Origin: an uncultured Oscillospiraceae bacterium
GTDB taxonomy: Bacteria > Bacillota > Clostridia > Oscillospirales > Oscillospiraceae
Direction: 5' to 3'
Length of the DNA stretch: 64,000 bases
Assembly: GCA_934589155.1 (NCBI GenBank)
Contig: CAKTNP010000004.1
Coordinates: forward strand, 78,844 to 142,843
Both the position numbers and the translations under genes were made by a program. The stretch's first letter is position 1, and the number at the start of each line of letters is the position of its first letter. This document shows positions 17,390-25,741 of this stretch, in pieces. The notes beneath the pieces were generated by a model. It saw only the letters and a program-made list of their open reading frames with translations. It made no database searches and was not told where the DNA came from.

Positions 17390-17608
17390 TTATTCCTCTA
17401 CTTTCTGTAATGAATTTTCAACCGCAATATTTAATGTGTATTTACTTTGATTTTTGGGACATACCGCATCCTTCGGTATATGCCATGGACTGCCTTCTTG
17501 ATCCTGTTCGGCACCAGGAATCAGCCCTTCCCGACACCACCTACTGATCGTGGCTTGGGTATAGTTTCATAATTTTAAAGTCTCTAAGGTCCCCATCGTA
17601 TCCGCCAT
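17390..17608 (-). pseudogene. Small HTH/excisionase-like gene broken by an in-frame TGA
   Basis: 73-codon frame with a strong SD (AAAGGAGG) and ATG at 17608, interrupted by TGA at codon 14 (17567-17569). Around it the frame reads LKL-stop-NYTQATISRWC, then REGLIPGAEQ and SPWHIPKDAV. Small MerR/excisionase-type HTH proteins have Trp just before the glycine/asparagine-tyrosine of the first turn, so TGG to TGA is the simplest history. After the stop the frame stays open for 59 codons to TAA. Ends 3 bases before the lipoprotein start. A truncated protein or readthrough cannot be excluded. Confidence 0.65.
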
Positions 17609-17671
17609 TCGTTTCCTCCTTTTGCAATACCTTAACTACATGCGCATATATTAGCCTATAAGGTTTATGTA

Positions 17672-17700
17672 ATATTATCACGGCTGCCTATATAATTCAA
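17672..17700. promoter_or_regulatory. Overlapping divergent promoters
   Basis: Minus strand: TTGAAT (17695-17700), 17-base spacer, TAATAT (17672-17677), for the HTH remnant and lipoprotein. Plus strand: TATAAT at 17691-17696 for the XRE gene, with only a weak -35. The two overlap, so one regulator could control both. Confidence 0.5.
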
Positions 17701-17730
17701 GAAAAATTTTACTGCATAGGCGGCGATTTT

Positions 17731-18063
17731 ATGGATTATTACAAAATTGGACAGCAGATCCGAAAAATAAGAAAGGCCCGGGGCCTTTCTCAGGAGGAAC
17801 TGGCGGAGAGGATCGACATTTCCGTAACCCATATGAGCCATATCGAAACGGGGAATACAAAGCTGAGCCTTCCCGTGTTCCTGGGGATCGCCGCGGCTTT
17901 GGAGGTCAGCACGGAGGACCTGCTGGGGGAGCCCCAGTACATGACCAGCAGCAGATATTTTTCGGAGATCGCCGGGGTGCTGGAGCAGTGCTCCGCCAGG
18001 GAAGCGAAAATCATTGCGGAGATCGTAAGGTCCGCAAAGATGGCCATGGATCAGTATTTATAA
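17731..18063 (+). CDS. XRE-family transcriptional regulator
   Basis: 110 residues: an N-terminal HTH (IGQQIRKIRKARGLSQEELAERIDISVTHMSHIETG written here as IRKARGLSQEELAE and HMSHIETGN) and a short C-terminal helical part. Typical of stand-alone repressors of small accessory genes. Divergent from the lipoprotein gene with overlapping promoters, so that gene is its likely target. No clear SD was found; the ATG follows the -10 box by about 35 bases. Confidence 0.85.
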   Translation: MDYYKIGQQIRKIRKARGLSQEELAERIDISVTHMSHIETGNTKLSLPVFLGIAAALEVSTEDLLGEPQYMTSSRYFSEIAGVLEQCSAREAKIIAEIVRSAKMAMDQYL

Positions 18064-18075
18064 GCCTATCGAACG

Positions 18076-18114
18076 AACGAAAGAGGAAGCGGCATAGCCG
18101 CTTCCTCTTTCGTT
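18076..18114 (+). terminator. Terminator of the XRE gene
   Basis: An 18-base near-perfect stem (AACGAAAGAGGAAGCGGC and complement) with a 3-base loop. The stem itself ends in TTTCGTT. Confidence 0.8.
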
Positions 18115-18223
18115 TCCGTGGTCCCTGTGCGGGGGGAGTTTTTTGCCCCCTTTTATATAATTCTGTCAAGATGCGGCAGAAGTTTCTTCCAAAAATTCCG
18201 AAAATACCGATTTTGCGAGGAAA

Positions 18224-18248
18224 GGCCCCGGGAATAGTCCCCGAGGCC
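18224..18248 (-). terminator. Terminator of the polysaccharide deacetylase gene
   Basis: GGCCTCGGGG / CCCGGGGCC stem on the minus strand, followed by TTTCC. It lies just after the stop codon. Confidence 0.6.
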
Positions 18249-18254
18249 CTCAAA

Positions 18255-18953
18255 CTATCCCGGCAGTCCGTAATAGCTCTCCCCGGGATTCATGGCTGTT
18301 CCCCGGAGCCTTGCCAGCTCCGACACCGTCACGAACCGGAACCCCCGGCCCGTCAGTTCGTCCACCAGCGCCAGGGCCGCGTCCACGGAGCTGTCCGACA
18401 TGTCGTGGAGCAGGATAATGTCCCCGTCCCGGGCCTTTTCCTCCACCCGGGCGGCAATGGCGGCCCGGTCCTCCGTGGCCCAGTCCCGGGGATCCACGTT
18501 CCAGAATACCAGGCTCAGGCCCCGGTCCTTTGCAGCCTGGGCTACATGGTCCGTGGAGCAGCCTCCCGGGGGCCGCAGCAGGGTAAACCGCTGTCCCGTG
18601 GCTTCCAGGAGGATCTCCCCGGTCCGGTCCAGCTCCCGTTCCAGCACCGCCTCCGACATCCGGTCCATGGGGTCGTGGCTGTACCCGTGAAGACCGATCT
18701 CATGGCCTCCCGCCAGGATCTTTTTCGGCAGCTCCGGAAAAATCTCCACCCGGTAGCCGCAGAGGAAAAAGGTGGCCTTGGCTCCTCGTTCCTCCAGCCC
18801 CTGCAGCAGCCGCTCCGTGAACCGGCCCGAGGGTCCGTCGTCAAAGGTCAGGGCCAGATATTTCCCCCCGGCGGCCCGGCATTTCCCGCCCGGGGATCCC
18901 GTCAGGGCCAGGACCAGCAGGAGACTGACCCATTTTTTTCCGAATTTTCCCAC
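18255..18953 (-). CDS. Secreted polysaccharide deacetylase (NodB domain)
   Basis: 232 residues: signal peptide (KKWVSLLLVLALTG), then a NodB domain with motif 1 LTFDDGPSG, motif 2 HGYSHD (H-x3-H), motif 3 RPPGG, and LLHDMS. These supply the catalytic Asp and metal-binding Asp-His-His, so it should be an active zinc deacetylase on peptidoglycan or another GlcNAc polymer outside the cell. The start is GTG, supported by AGGAGGAG about 8 bases upstream. Resembles the PdaA/PdaB sporulation-type enzymes, but substrate cannot be read from sequence. Confidence 0.9.
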   Translation of the reverse strand: MGKFGKKWVSLLLVLALTGSPGGKCRAAGGKYLALTFDDGPSGRFTERLLQGLEERGAKATFFLCGYRVEIFPELPKKILAGGHEIGLHGYSHDPMDRMSEAVLERELDRTGEILLEATGQRFTLLRPPGGCSTDHVAQAAKDRGLSLVFWNVDPRDWATEDRAAIAARVEEKARDGDIILLHDMSDSSVDAALALVDELTGRGFRFVTVSELARLRGTAMNPGESYYGLPG

Positions 18954-19060
18954 AAATACTCCTCCTAAACCTGGGTTTCGACACCGTTTACTGTAACCCG
19001 GCCGGGCAAAATTATGCGCCCCGGCGCCGCCGCTTTTTTTGAAAAAACCTGGGCTCTTTG

Positions 19061-19089
19061 TTTACTTTCTCTCGGGCTTTTGGTACAAT
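19061..19089 (+). promoter_or_regulatory. Predicted promoter of prfA operon
   Basis: TTTACT (19061-19066), 17-base spacer, TACAAT (19084-19089), about 27 bases before the prfA start. Confidence 0.6.
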
Positions 19090-19116
19090 ACAGAATAGCG
19101 AGGAAGGAGAATTTCC

Positions 19117-20187
19117 ATGATTGAAAAGCTGCGGGCGGTGGAATCCCGCTTTGAGGAGCTGTGCGCCCGGTCGGAGCAGCCGGATTTTTATAAGGATCCA
19201 GCGGCAGCGGCCCGGCTTTTGAAGGAAAAAAACGATTTGGAGCCCATCGTCACGGCCTACCGGGACTACTGCCGGGCGGAAACCGCCATCCAGGACGCTT
19301 TGGACCTGATGGAGGGACAGACGGACCCGGATATGAAGGAGCTGTGTCAGGAGGAACTGAGAGCCGCCAAGGCGGATCAGGAGCGGCTTCATGAGGAACT
19401 TCGGATCCTGCTTCTGCCCCGGGATCCCAACGATGACAAGAGCGTTATTGTGGAGATCCGCGGCGGCGTAGGCGGGGAGGAAAGCGCCCTGTTCGCCCAC
19501 AGTCTGTTCCGGATGTACTCCATGTACGCCCAGAAACGGGGCTGGACCGTGGAGCTGCTCAACTACAACGACACGGAGCTGGGCGGCGTCAAGGAGGCCG
19601 ACTTCATGATCCAGGGCCGTGGGGCCTACTCCCGGCTGAAATTCGAGAGCGGCGTTCACCGGGTCCAGCGGGTGCCGGAGACCGAGTCCGGGGGCCGGGT
19701 CCATACCTCCACCGCCACCGTGGCGGTGCTGCCGGAGATGGAAGAGGTAGACGTGGAGATCCGCCCGGAGGACATTGAAATGCAGGTCTACCGTTCCTCC
19801 GGCGCCGGCGGCCAGCACATCAATAAGACCTCCTCTGCCGTGCGCCTGATCCACAAGCCCTCAGGCATCGTGGTGGCCTGCCAGGAGGAGCGGAGCCAGG
19901 TCCAGAACCGGGAAAAATGTATGCGGATGCTGGCCTCCAAGCTCTATGAGATCGAGCGGAACCGGGTGGAATCCGAAGTTTCCGGCCTGCGGAAGAGCCA
20001 GGTGGGCAGCGGCATGCGCAACGAGCGGATCCGCACCTATAACTTTCCCCAGGGCCGGGTCACGGACCACCGGATCGGCCTGACCCTGTATAAGATCGAC
20101 AGCATTATGGACGGGGATCTGGACGAGCTCCTGGATGCCCTGGCCACCGCCGACCAGGCGGAAAAGCTGAAGGAAAGCAAAGATTAA
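19117..20187 (+). CDS. prfA: Peptide chain release factor 1
   Basis: Recognises UAA and UAG in the ribosomal A site and releases the peptide. 356 residues with the codon-recognition segment containing RVPETESGGRVHTS and the catalytic GGQ in SGAGGQHINKTSSAVR. The PET variant of the P-x-T tripeptide marks RF1 rather than RF2. RBS GGAAGGAG. Followed after 20 bases by tsaC, an arrangement frequently seen in Firmicutes, though the methylase prmC is not between them here. Confidence 0.95.
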   Translation: MIEKLRAVESRFEELCARSEQPDFYKDPAAAARLLKEKNDLEPIVTAYRDYCRAETAIQDALDLMEGQTDPDMKELCQEELRAAKADQERLHEELRILLLPRDPNDDKSVIVEIRGGVGGEESALFAHSLFRMYSMYAQKRGWTVELLNYNDTELGGVKEADFMIQGRGAYSRLKFESGVHRVQRVPETESGGRVHTSTATVAVLPEMEEVDVEIRPEDIEMQVYRSSGAGGQHINKTSSAVRLIHKPSGIVVACQEERSQVQNREKCMRMLASKLYEIERNRVESEVSGLRKSQVGSGMRNERIRTYNFPQGRVTDHRIGLTLYKIDSIMDGDLDELLDALATADQAEKLKESKD

Positions 20188-20207
20188 AGAATATGGGAGG
20201 AATACCC

Positions 20208-21242
20208 ATGGAAACCCTGCTGTTGCCCGGCGACGACCCGAAAACCCCGTCTGTCGCCGCGGAAATCATCAAAAAAGGGGGTCTGGTGGCCATCCCTACG
20301 GAGACGGTCTACGGCCTGGGGGCCAACGCCTTAGACGAGGCCGCCGTGGCCAAGATCTTTGAGGCCAAGGGCCGCCCCCAGGACAACCCCCTCATCATCC
20401 ACGTGACAAGCGCGGAGGAAATTGACAAATACTGCCATGACGTGCCGGACAGCGCCTATCTTTTGGCGGAGAAATTCTGGCCCGGGCCCCTCACCATGGT
20501 CCTGCCCGTCCGGGACATTGTGCCGAGACGCACTACCGGCGGCCTGGACACCGTGGCCGTCCGTTGCCCGGAGACCCCCGTCACCCGGGAGATCATCCGT
20601 CTGTCCGGGGTGCCCATTGCGGCCCCCTCCGCCAATATTTCCGGTAAGCCCTCCACCACCACCGCCCAGCACGTGCTCCACGACCACAACGGCCGCATCG
20701 AGGCCATCGTGGACGGGGGGCCCTGCTCCGTGGGGGTGGAGTCCACCATCGTGGACCTGACGGAGGACCGGCCCCGGCTCCTGCGCCCCGGCGGCATTAC
20801 CCCGGAGCAGCTGAAGGCGGCCCTGGGGGACCTGGTGGTGGACAGCGCCGTCACCCGGCAGATTGCCAATGACGCCGTGGTCCGGGCCCCGGGCATGAAG
20901 TACCGGCACTACGCCCCCCAATCCCCGGTGACCATCATCTCCGGCAGCCGGGAGGCCGCCGCCCGGTACATCCATCATCACTTTAGCCCCGGGGATCGGG
21001 TTCTCTGCTTTGAGGAGGAGCTGCCCCTGTACGCCGATTGCGCCCCCCTGGCCTATGGCCGGGAGGCGGACCCCCGGACCCTGTCGGCGGGACTCTTTGC
21101 CGCCCTCCGGGAGCTGGACGATCCTAAGATCGGCCGCATTTTCGCCCGCTGCCCTGTAGGCGGCGGCGTGGCTTTCGCCGTCCAGAACCGGCTGGGGAAG
21201 GCTGCGGCCTTCCATATCGTAGACGGAGATTCGGAGCTATGA
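20208..21242 (+). CDS. tsaC: L-threonylcarbamoyladenylate synthase (Sua5 type)
   Basis: First enzyme of t6A tRNA modification, making threonylcarbamoyl-AMP from threonine, bicarbonate and ATP. 344 residues: YrdC domain with KGGLVAIPTETVYGLGANA, KGRPQDNPLI and SVGVESTIVDL, followed by the extra C-terminal Sua5 domain (APGMKYRHYAPQ ...). The start is M-E-T-L with GGGAGG 7 bases upstream. Its stop overlaps the next start as ATGA, so coaE is translationally coupled. Confidence 0.93.
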   Translation: METLLLPGDDPKTPSVAAEIIKKGGLVAIPTETVYGLGANALDEAAVAKIFEAKGRPQDNPLIIHVTSAEEIDKYCHDVPDSAYLLAEKFWPGPLTMVLPVRDIVPRRTTGGLDTVAVRCPETPVTREIIRLSGVPIAAPSANISGKPSTTTAQHVLHDHNGRIEAIVDGGPCSVGVESTIVDLTEDRPRLLRPGGITPEQLKAALGDLVVDSAVTRQIANDAVVRAPGMKYRHYAPQSPVTIISGSREAAARYIHHHFSPGDRVLCFEEELPLYADCAPLAYGREADPRTLSAGLFAALRELDDPKIGRIFARCPVGGGVAFAVQNRLGKAAAFHIVDGDSEL

Positions 21243-23221
21243 TCCTGCTTGGCATCACCGGCGGCACCGGCTGCGGGAAAACCACGGCCCTGGAGGCCAT
21301 CCGGGACCTGGGGGGCCTGACCCTGGACTGCGATGAAATTTACCATGACCTTCTGAAACACGACCCTAAGCTGCTGGCCTCCATCGAGGACCGATTTCCC
21401 GGCACCGTCCGGGAGGGGGTCCTGGACCGGAAGGCCCTGGGGGCCCGGGTCTTCGGGGACCCTGCTGCCCTTCGGGATCTGAACGGCCTGACCCACCCAG
21501 CCGTCCGGCGGAGAATTCAGGAGATCCTGGAAAAAGAACAACCGGACCTGGCCGCCATCGACGCCATCGGCCTGTTTGAAAGCGGCCTGGCGGACCTCTG
21601 CACCGCCACCGTAGCCGTCACCGCTCCGGAAGACCGCCGGGCGGAGCGCCTTGTGGCCCGGGAGGGCATCTCTCTGGATTACGCCAGGCTCCGGATCCGG
21701 GCCCAGGCCCCGAACGAGGCCTTTGCACAAAAATGCGATCACACCCTGGAAAATACGGGAACCAGGGATGAATTCTACGAAAAGTCCCGTTCCCTCTTCC
21801 AAAAAATCATAGAAACAGAAAAGGAGAAAATCACCATGAACGAAAACGAACTGCGGGAAAAGCTGATGTTCCAGTCCAAGAACGGCTATGAGACCCTGAC
21901 GGCGGAGCAGCGGGAGGAAATGGAGAACTACGCCCGGTCCTACGCCGCCTTTATGGATGCCGCCAAGACCGAGCGGGAGGCCGTGACCTTCGCTGTGGCC
22001 GAGGCGGAGCGCCACGGCTTCCGGCCCCTGACCCCCGGCATGGAGCTGAAGCCCGGCGACCGGGTCTACCGGAACAACCGGGGCAAGAGCATGATGCTGG
22101 CCGTGGTGGGCCGCAGGAGCCTGAACGAGGGCGCCAATTTCTGCGCCGCCCACATCGACTCTCCCCGCCTGGATATCAAGCCCAACCCCATGTATGAGGA
22201 CAGCGAGATCGCCTATCTCAAGACCCATTACTACGGCGGTATTAAGAAATATCAGTGGGTCACCATCCCCATGGCCCTTCACGGTGTGGTGTGCCTGAAA
22301 AACGGCGAGACCGTCACCGTCACCATCGGCGAGAGCGACACGGATCCCGTGCTCTACGTCTCCGACCTGCTGATCCACCTGTCTGCGGACCAGATGAAAA
22401 AGACCCTGGCCGAGGGCCTGGCCGGTGAGCAGATGAATCTGATCCTGGGCACCGAGCCCTGCCTGGGAGAGGGCGCCGACCGGGTGAAGCTGGCAGTTCT
22501 GAAGATTCTCAATGAGAAGTACGGCATGGTGGAGGAGGACTTCCTGTCTGCCGAGCTCACCGCCGTTCCCGCCGGCAAGTGCCGGGAGGTGGGCCTGGAC
22601 CGGAGCCTGCTGGGCGCCTACGGTCATGACGACCGGGTCTGCGCCTACGCCTCTCTCCATCCCCTCCTGACCCTGGAGACCCCGGATAAGACCGCCGTGT
22701 GCCTGCTGGCGGACAAGGAAGAGATCGGCTCCGTGGGCATTTCCGGTATGCAGAGCCACTGCTTCGAGACCTTTATGGAGGACCTGTGCCGCAGCGAAGG
22801 GGCGGACCTCATGCGCTGCTTCGAGAATTCCTTCTGCCTGTCCTCCGACGTGACCAACGCCTTTGATCCCAACTTCGCCGAGACCTGCGACCGGCAGAAC
22901 AACTCCCGGCTGAACTACGGCATTTCCATCTGCAAGTACACCGGCTCCCGGGGCAAGAGCGGCGCTTCCGACGCTTCCGCCGAGGCCATGGGCTATGTCC
23001 GCAGCCTCTTTGCCCGTCACGGTGTGAAGTGGCAGACGGCCACCCTGGGCAAGGTGGACCAGGGCGGCGGCGGTACCGTGGCGGCTTATATGGCCAACCG
23101 GAACATTGTCACCGTGGACGCCGGCGTGCCGGTGCTGTCCATGCACGCCCCCATGGAGCTGGTGTCCAAGTATGACTGCTACATGACTATGAAGGGCATG
23201 CTGGCGGTCTACATGGGCTAA
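21239..23221 (+). CDS. coaE: Dephospho-CoA kinase fused in frame to M18 aminopeptidase
   Basis: One open frame of 660 codons. Residues 1-about 195 are dephospho-CoA kinase: P-loop GITGGTGCGKTT, LTLDCDEIYHDLL, HPAVRRRI; it makes CoA from dephospho-CoA. Residues about 200-660 are an M18 zinc aminopeptidase: HIDSPRLDIKP, LADKEEIGSVG, GISICKYTGSRGKSG and SMHAPMELVSKYD carry the metal ligands. No stop separates them; kinase tail FQKIIETEKEKIT leads straight to M200 (21836). AAGGAG lies 8 bases before that ATG, so the peptidase can also be made alone. I read this as two genes joined by loss of the coaE stop, with a possible real fusion protein. Confidence 0.85.
   Translation: MILLGITGGTGCGKTTALEAIRDLGGLTLDCDEIYHDLLKHDPKLLASIEDRFPGTVREGVLDRKALGARVFGDPAALRDLNGLTHPAVRRRIQEILEKEQPDLAAIDAIGLFESGLADLCTATVAVTAPEDRRAERLVAREGISLDYARLRIRAQAPNEAFAQKCDHTLENTGTRDEFYEKSRSLFQKIIETEKEKITMNENELREKLMFQSKNGYETLTAEQREEMENYARSYAAFMDAAKTEREAVTFAVAEAERHGFRPLTPGMELKPGDRVYRNNRGKSMMLAVVGRRSLNEGANFCAAHIDSPRLDIKPNPMYEDSEIAYLKTHYYGGIKKYQWVTIPMALHGVVCLKNGETVTVTIGESDTDPVLYVSDLLIHLSADQMKKTLAEGLAGEQMNLILGTEPCLGEGADRVKLAVLKILNEKYGMVEEDFLSAELTAVPAGKCREVGLDRSLLGAYGHDDRVCAYASLHPLLTLETPDKTAVCLLADKEEIGSVGISGMQSHCFETFMEDLCRSEGADLMRCFENSFCLSSDVTNAFDPNFAETCDRQNNSRLNYGISICKYTGSRGKSGASDASAEAMGYVRSLFARHGVKWQTATLGKVDQGGGGTVAAYMANRNIVTVDAGVPVLSMHAPMELVSKYDCYMTMKGMLAVYMG
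21822..21838 (+). promoter_or_regulatory. Internal ribosome binding site and ATG of the M18 aminopeptidase
   Basis: AAGGAG followed 8 bases later by ATG at 21836-21838, inside the fused frame. Initiation here would give a complete 461-residue aminopeptidase, the normal family length. Confidence 0.6.
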
Positions 23222-23243
23222 AGATCAGAATTTTGTCCGGGAA

Positions 23244-23264
23244 GGGCCGATGCTCCATCGGCCC
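23244..23264. repeat. Short palindrome GGGCCGATG-CTC-CATCGGCCC
   Basis: Perfect 9-base arms with a 3-base loop, 23 bases after the aminopeptidase stop; no T-run on either side. A near-identical copy follows at 23577-23597, and related arms occur at 54384-54405 and 54755-54765. Confidence 0.75.
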
Positions 23265-23483
23265 CTACGGGTGCGAAGGTCCCAGGTATGCAGTCAAAGA
23301 ATAAAGGTATTTTCAACAGAGCCGTGGTACTCCTGTTTTCAAACAGCCTTTGTTGCTGCCTCCGAAATTTTCGGCGGAGGGGCGATTCTGTTTACGAAAT
23401 CGCCCAAGAGCTGAGCCGGATAGTCTCTCCGGGCTTCGGAGGGTGGGGGTACAGGGGGCGGGGCGGCTTTGTGAAAAGCCCTG

Positions 23484-23600
23484 CCCCCTGGCGTGTCTTT
23501 GGTGACTTTCTGCACGAGCAGAAAGCCACCCGCCGGAGGCACACTCCTCTAGCAGAAGTCTAAAGTTCCGCAAAATGGGTCGATGCTCCATCGGCCCTGC
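23484..23600. repeat. Dispersed intergenic repeat, copy 1
   Basis: A segment of about 59 bases (23484-23542) that recurs nearly unchanged at 54639-54697. It starts CCCCCTGGCGTGTCTTTGG, contains the perfect hairpin CTTTCTGC-ACGA-GCAGAAAG and ends CGCCGGAGGCAC. The similarity continues more loosely through CTAAAGTT to a CATCGGCCC palindrome. The remainder of the 23222-23650 spacer holds no gene: open frames here are by-products of the repeat. Confidence 0.85.
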
Positions 23601-23650
23601 GATACAGAACCGCGATTTTCCCCAATTCTTCCCGAAAAGAGGACCAACAC

Positions 23651-25564
23651 ATGATTCATGGATTTGTCAAAACCGCCGTGGCCAGCCTGCCCCTGCGGGT
23701 GGCCGATTGCGACTACAACGCCGCCGTCTGCGAAACCGCCATCGCCCGGGCGGCGGAGGCCGGGGTCCGGCTCCTGGTGCTGCCGGAGCTGGGCCTCACG
23801 GGCTATACCTGCGGGGACCTGTTCGCCCAGGAGACCCTACGGGCCGGCGCCCTGGAGGCTCTGGACCGGGTGAAGCGGGCCACCGCCGGCAAAAAGGTCC
23901 TGACCTTCGTGGGCGTCCCCTTCCACTATAACGGCAAGCTCTACAACACCGCCGCCGCCCTGTACAACGGCCATATCCTGGGCCTGGTGCCCAAGACCAA
24001 CCTGCCCAACTACGGGGAGTTTTATGAGGTCCGCCACTTCACTCCGGCTCCGGACCGGCTGTTCTATGTGGACGTCTGCGGGGAAAAGAACGTGCCCTTC
24101 GGCCGGAATTTGATTTTCCGGGACGAAATGCTCCCCGCCTTCTCCGTAGGCTGCGAGATTTGCGAGGACCTCTGGTCCCCGGTGTCTCCCTCTACGGCCC
24201 TGGCCCTGGCGGGGGCCAACATTATCGTGAACCCCTCCGCTTCCACCGCCGCCGCCGGAAAGGGCAATGTGCGCCGGGCCCTGCTCACCGCCCATTCCAC
24301 CCGGCTTATCTGCGCCTATGCCTACGCCAACGCCTGCGCCCAGGAATCCACCACGGACCTGGTGTTCTCCGGCCACTGCATGATCGCCGAGCGGGGCCGG
24401 ATCCTGGCGGAGACCGAGAGCCTGGAGCCCGACGGCGTGGTCTCCGAGATCGACGTGGAGCGGATCGTCACCGAGCGGACCCAGCATAACACCTTTGTCC
24501 AGATGCCCGGGGACTATCTCATGGTCCCCTTCTCCATGGAGCCGGAGGAGACCAAGCTCACCCGGCACTATCCCGCCTTCCCCTTCATCCCCTCGGATCC
24601 GGAGGCCAGGGTGAGGCGCTGCCGGGAGGTGCTGACCCTCCAGGCGGCGGGCCTCAAAAAGCGGCTGGAGCACTCCCATGCCAGGACTGCCGTGGTGGGC
24701 CTGTCCGGGGGCTTGGATTCCACGCTGGCCCTTCTCGTTATGGTGAAGGCCGCCGACAGCCTGGGCTGGCCCCGGGAGAGGCTTACCGCCGTCACCATGC
24801 CCTGCTACGGCACCACCGGCCGGACCCGGGGCAACGCCGAGAAAATGGCCCGGGAACTGGGCGTCACCTTCTATGAGATTCCCATCGGCGAGGCCGTGGC
24901 CGTCCACTTTAAGGACATCGGCCTGCCGGAGGATGACCGGTCCGTGACCTATGAAAACGGTCAGGCCCGGGAGCGGACCCAGGTTCTCATGGATCTGGCC
25001 AACAAGCTGGGGGGCTTCGTCGTCGGCACCGGCGACCTCAGCGAGCTGGCCCTGGGATGGGCCACCTACAACGGCGACCATATGAGCATGTACGCCGTCA
25101 ACGCCGGGGTCCCCAAGACCCTGATCCGTCACGTAGTGGCCCAGGCCGCGGCGGACACGGACAATGCCACCCTGGCTGCCACTCTCCGGGACATTCTGGA
25201 TACCCCTGTGTCTCCGGAGCTGCTGCCGCCTTCCGAGGGGGAGATCGCCCAGAAAACCGAGGACCTGGTGGGGCCCTATGAGCTTCACGACTTCTTCCTG
25301 TACTACACCGTCCGCTGCGCCTTCCGCCCCGCCAAGATCTGGCGTATGGCACTGGACGTGTTCGACGGCAAGTACGACCGGGAGACTCTTCTCAAGTGGC
25401 TGAAAAATTTCTACCGCCGGTTCTTCGCCCAGCAGTTCAAGCGGAGCTGCCTGCCCGACGGGCCCAAGATCGGCTCCGTGGCCCTTTCCCCCCGGGGGGA
25501 TTGGCGGATGCCCTCCGATGCTTGGGCAACTCTGTGGCTGAAAGAGGCCGAGAGCCTGTCCTGA
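23651..25564 (+). CDS. nadE: Glutamine-dependent NAD+ synthetase
   Basis: Final step of NAD biosynthesis. 637 residues: an N-terminal nitrilase-type glutaminase with the Glu-Lys-Cys triad visible in LPELGLTGYTCGD, VPKTNLPNYGEFYE and GCEICEDLW, then an ammonia-dependent synthetase with the ATP-binding P-loop VGLSGGLDSTLALLV and GTGDLSELALGWATYNGDHMS (read here as GDLSELALGWATYNGDHM). Fused glutaminase means it does not depend on free ammonia. No clear promoter; a weak SD (AAGAGGA) precedes the ATG. Length and domain order are those of the long NadE class. Confidence 0.94.
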   Translation: MIHGFVKTAVASLPLRVADCDYNAAVCETAIARAAEAGVRLLVLPELGLTGYTCGDLFAQETLRAGALEALDRVKRATAGKKVLTFVGVPFHYNGKLYNTAAALYNGHILGLVPKTNLPNYGEFYEVRHFTPAPDRLFYVDVCGEKNVPFGRNLIFRDEMLPAFSVGCEICEDLWSPVSPSTALALAGANIIVNPSASTAAAGKGNVRRALLTAHSTRLICAYAYANACAQESTTDLVFSGHCMIAERGRILAETESLEPDGVVSEIDVERIVTERTQHNTFVQMPGDYLMVPFSMEPEETKLTRHYPAFPFIPSDPEARVRRCREVLTLQAAGLKKRLEHSHARTAVVGLSGGLDSTLALLVMVKAADSLGWPRERLTAVTMPCYGTTGRTRGNAEKMARELGVTFYEIPIGEAVAVHFKDIGLPEDDRSVTYENGQARERTQVLMDLANKLGGFVVGTGDLSELALGWATYNGDHMSMYAVNAGVPKTLIRHVVAQAAADTDNATLAATLRDILDTPVSPELLPPSEGEIAQKTEDLVGPYELHDFFLYYTVRCAFRPAKIWRMALDVFDGKYDRETLLKWLKNFYRRFFAQQFKRSCLPDGPKIGSVALSPRGDWRMPSDAWATLWLKEAESLS

Positions 25565-25577
25565 CCGCAAAAACTAC

Positions 25578-25617
25578 CCTGGATCCGGCGGTCTTTTTAC
25601 CGGATCCAGGGGAATTT
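25578..25617 (+). terminator. Terminator of nadE
   Basis: CCTGGATCCGG, 11-base loop, CCGGATCCAGG, then GGAATTTTT. Confidence 0.8.
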
Positions 25618-25651
25618 TTCACCTTTGTGAAAGAAAAGATTGTCGAATGAA

Positions 25652-25706
25652 GGAGAATTTTTCGGAGTTGTACCGAACCAAAATTCTCCGGTTTTCCCTA
25701 TTTTTC
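25652..25706 (+). promoter_or_regulatory. Terminator-like hairpin in the leader of the MATE gene
   Basis: GGAGAATTTT (25652-25661) and AAAATTCTCC (25680-25689) form a 10-base stem, with an inner TCGG/CCGA pair, followed by GGTTTTCCCTATTTTT. It lies between the nadE terminator and the MATE start, so it may be an attenuator or a second terminator of nadE readthrough. Confidence 0.45.
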
Positions 25707-25741
25707 GCGGGCTTCGAGTCCAGCGGCAAGGAGCGCACACC

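Noticed and set aside
17567..17569. In-frame TGA as a selenocysteine codon
   Set aside because: No SECIS-like hairpin was seen just after it, and the position corresponds to Trp in similar small HTH proteins.
23288..23563. 91-codon frame in the spacer after the aminopeptidase
   Set aside because: It runs through the dispersed repeat and shares its C-terminal residues with a frame at 54.6 kb only because the DNA repeat is the same; no SD or domain.
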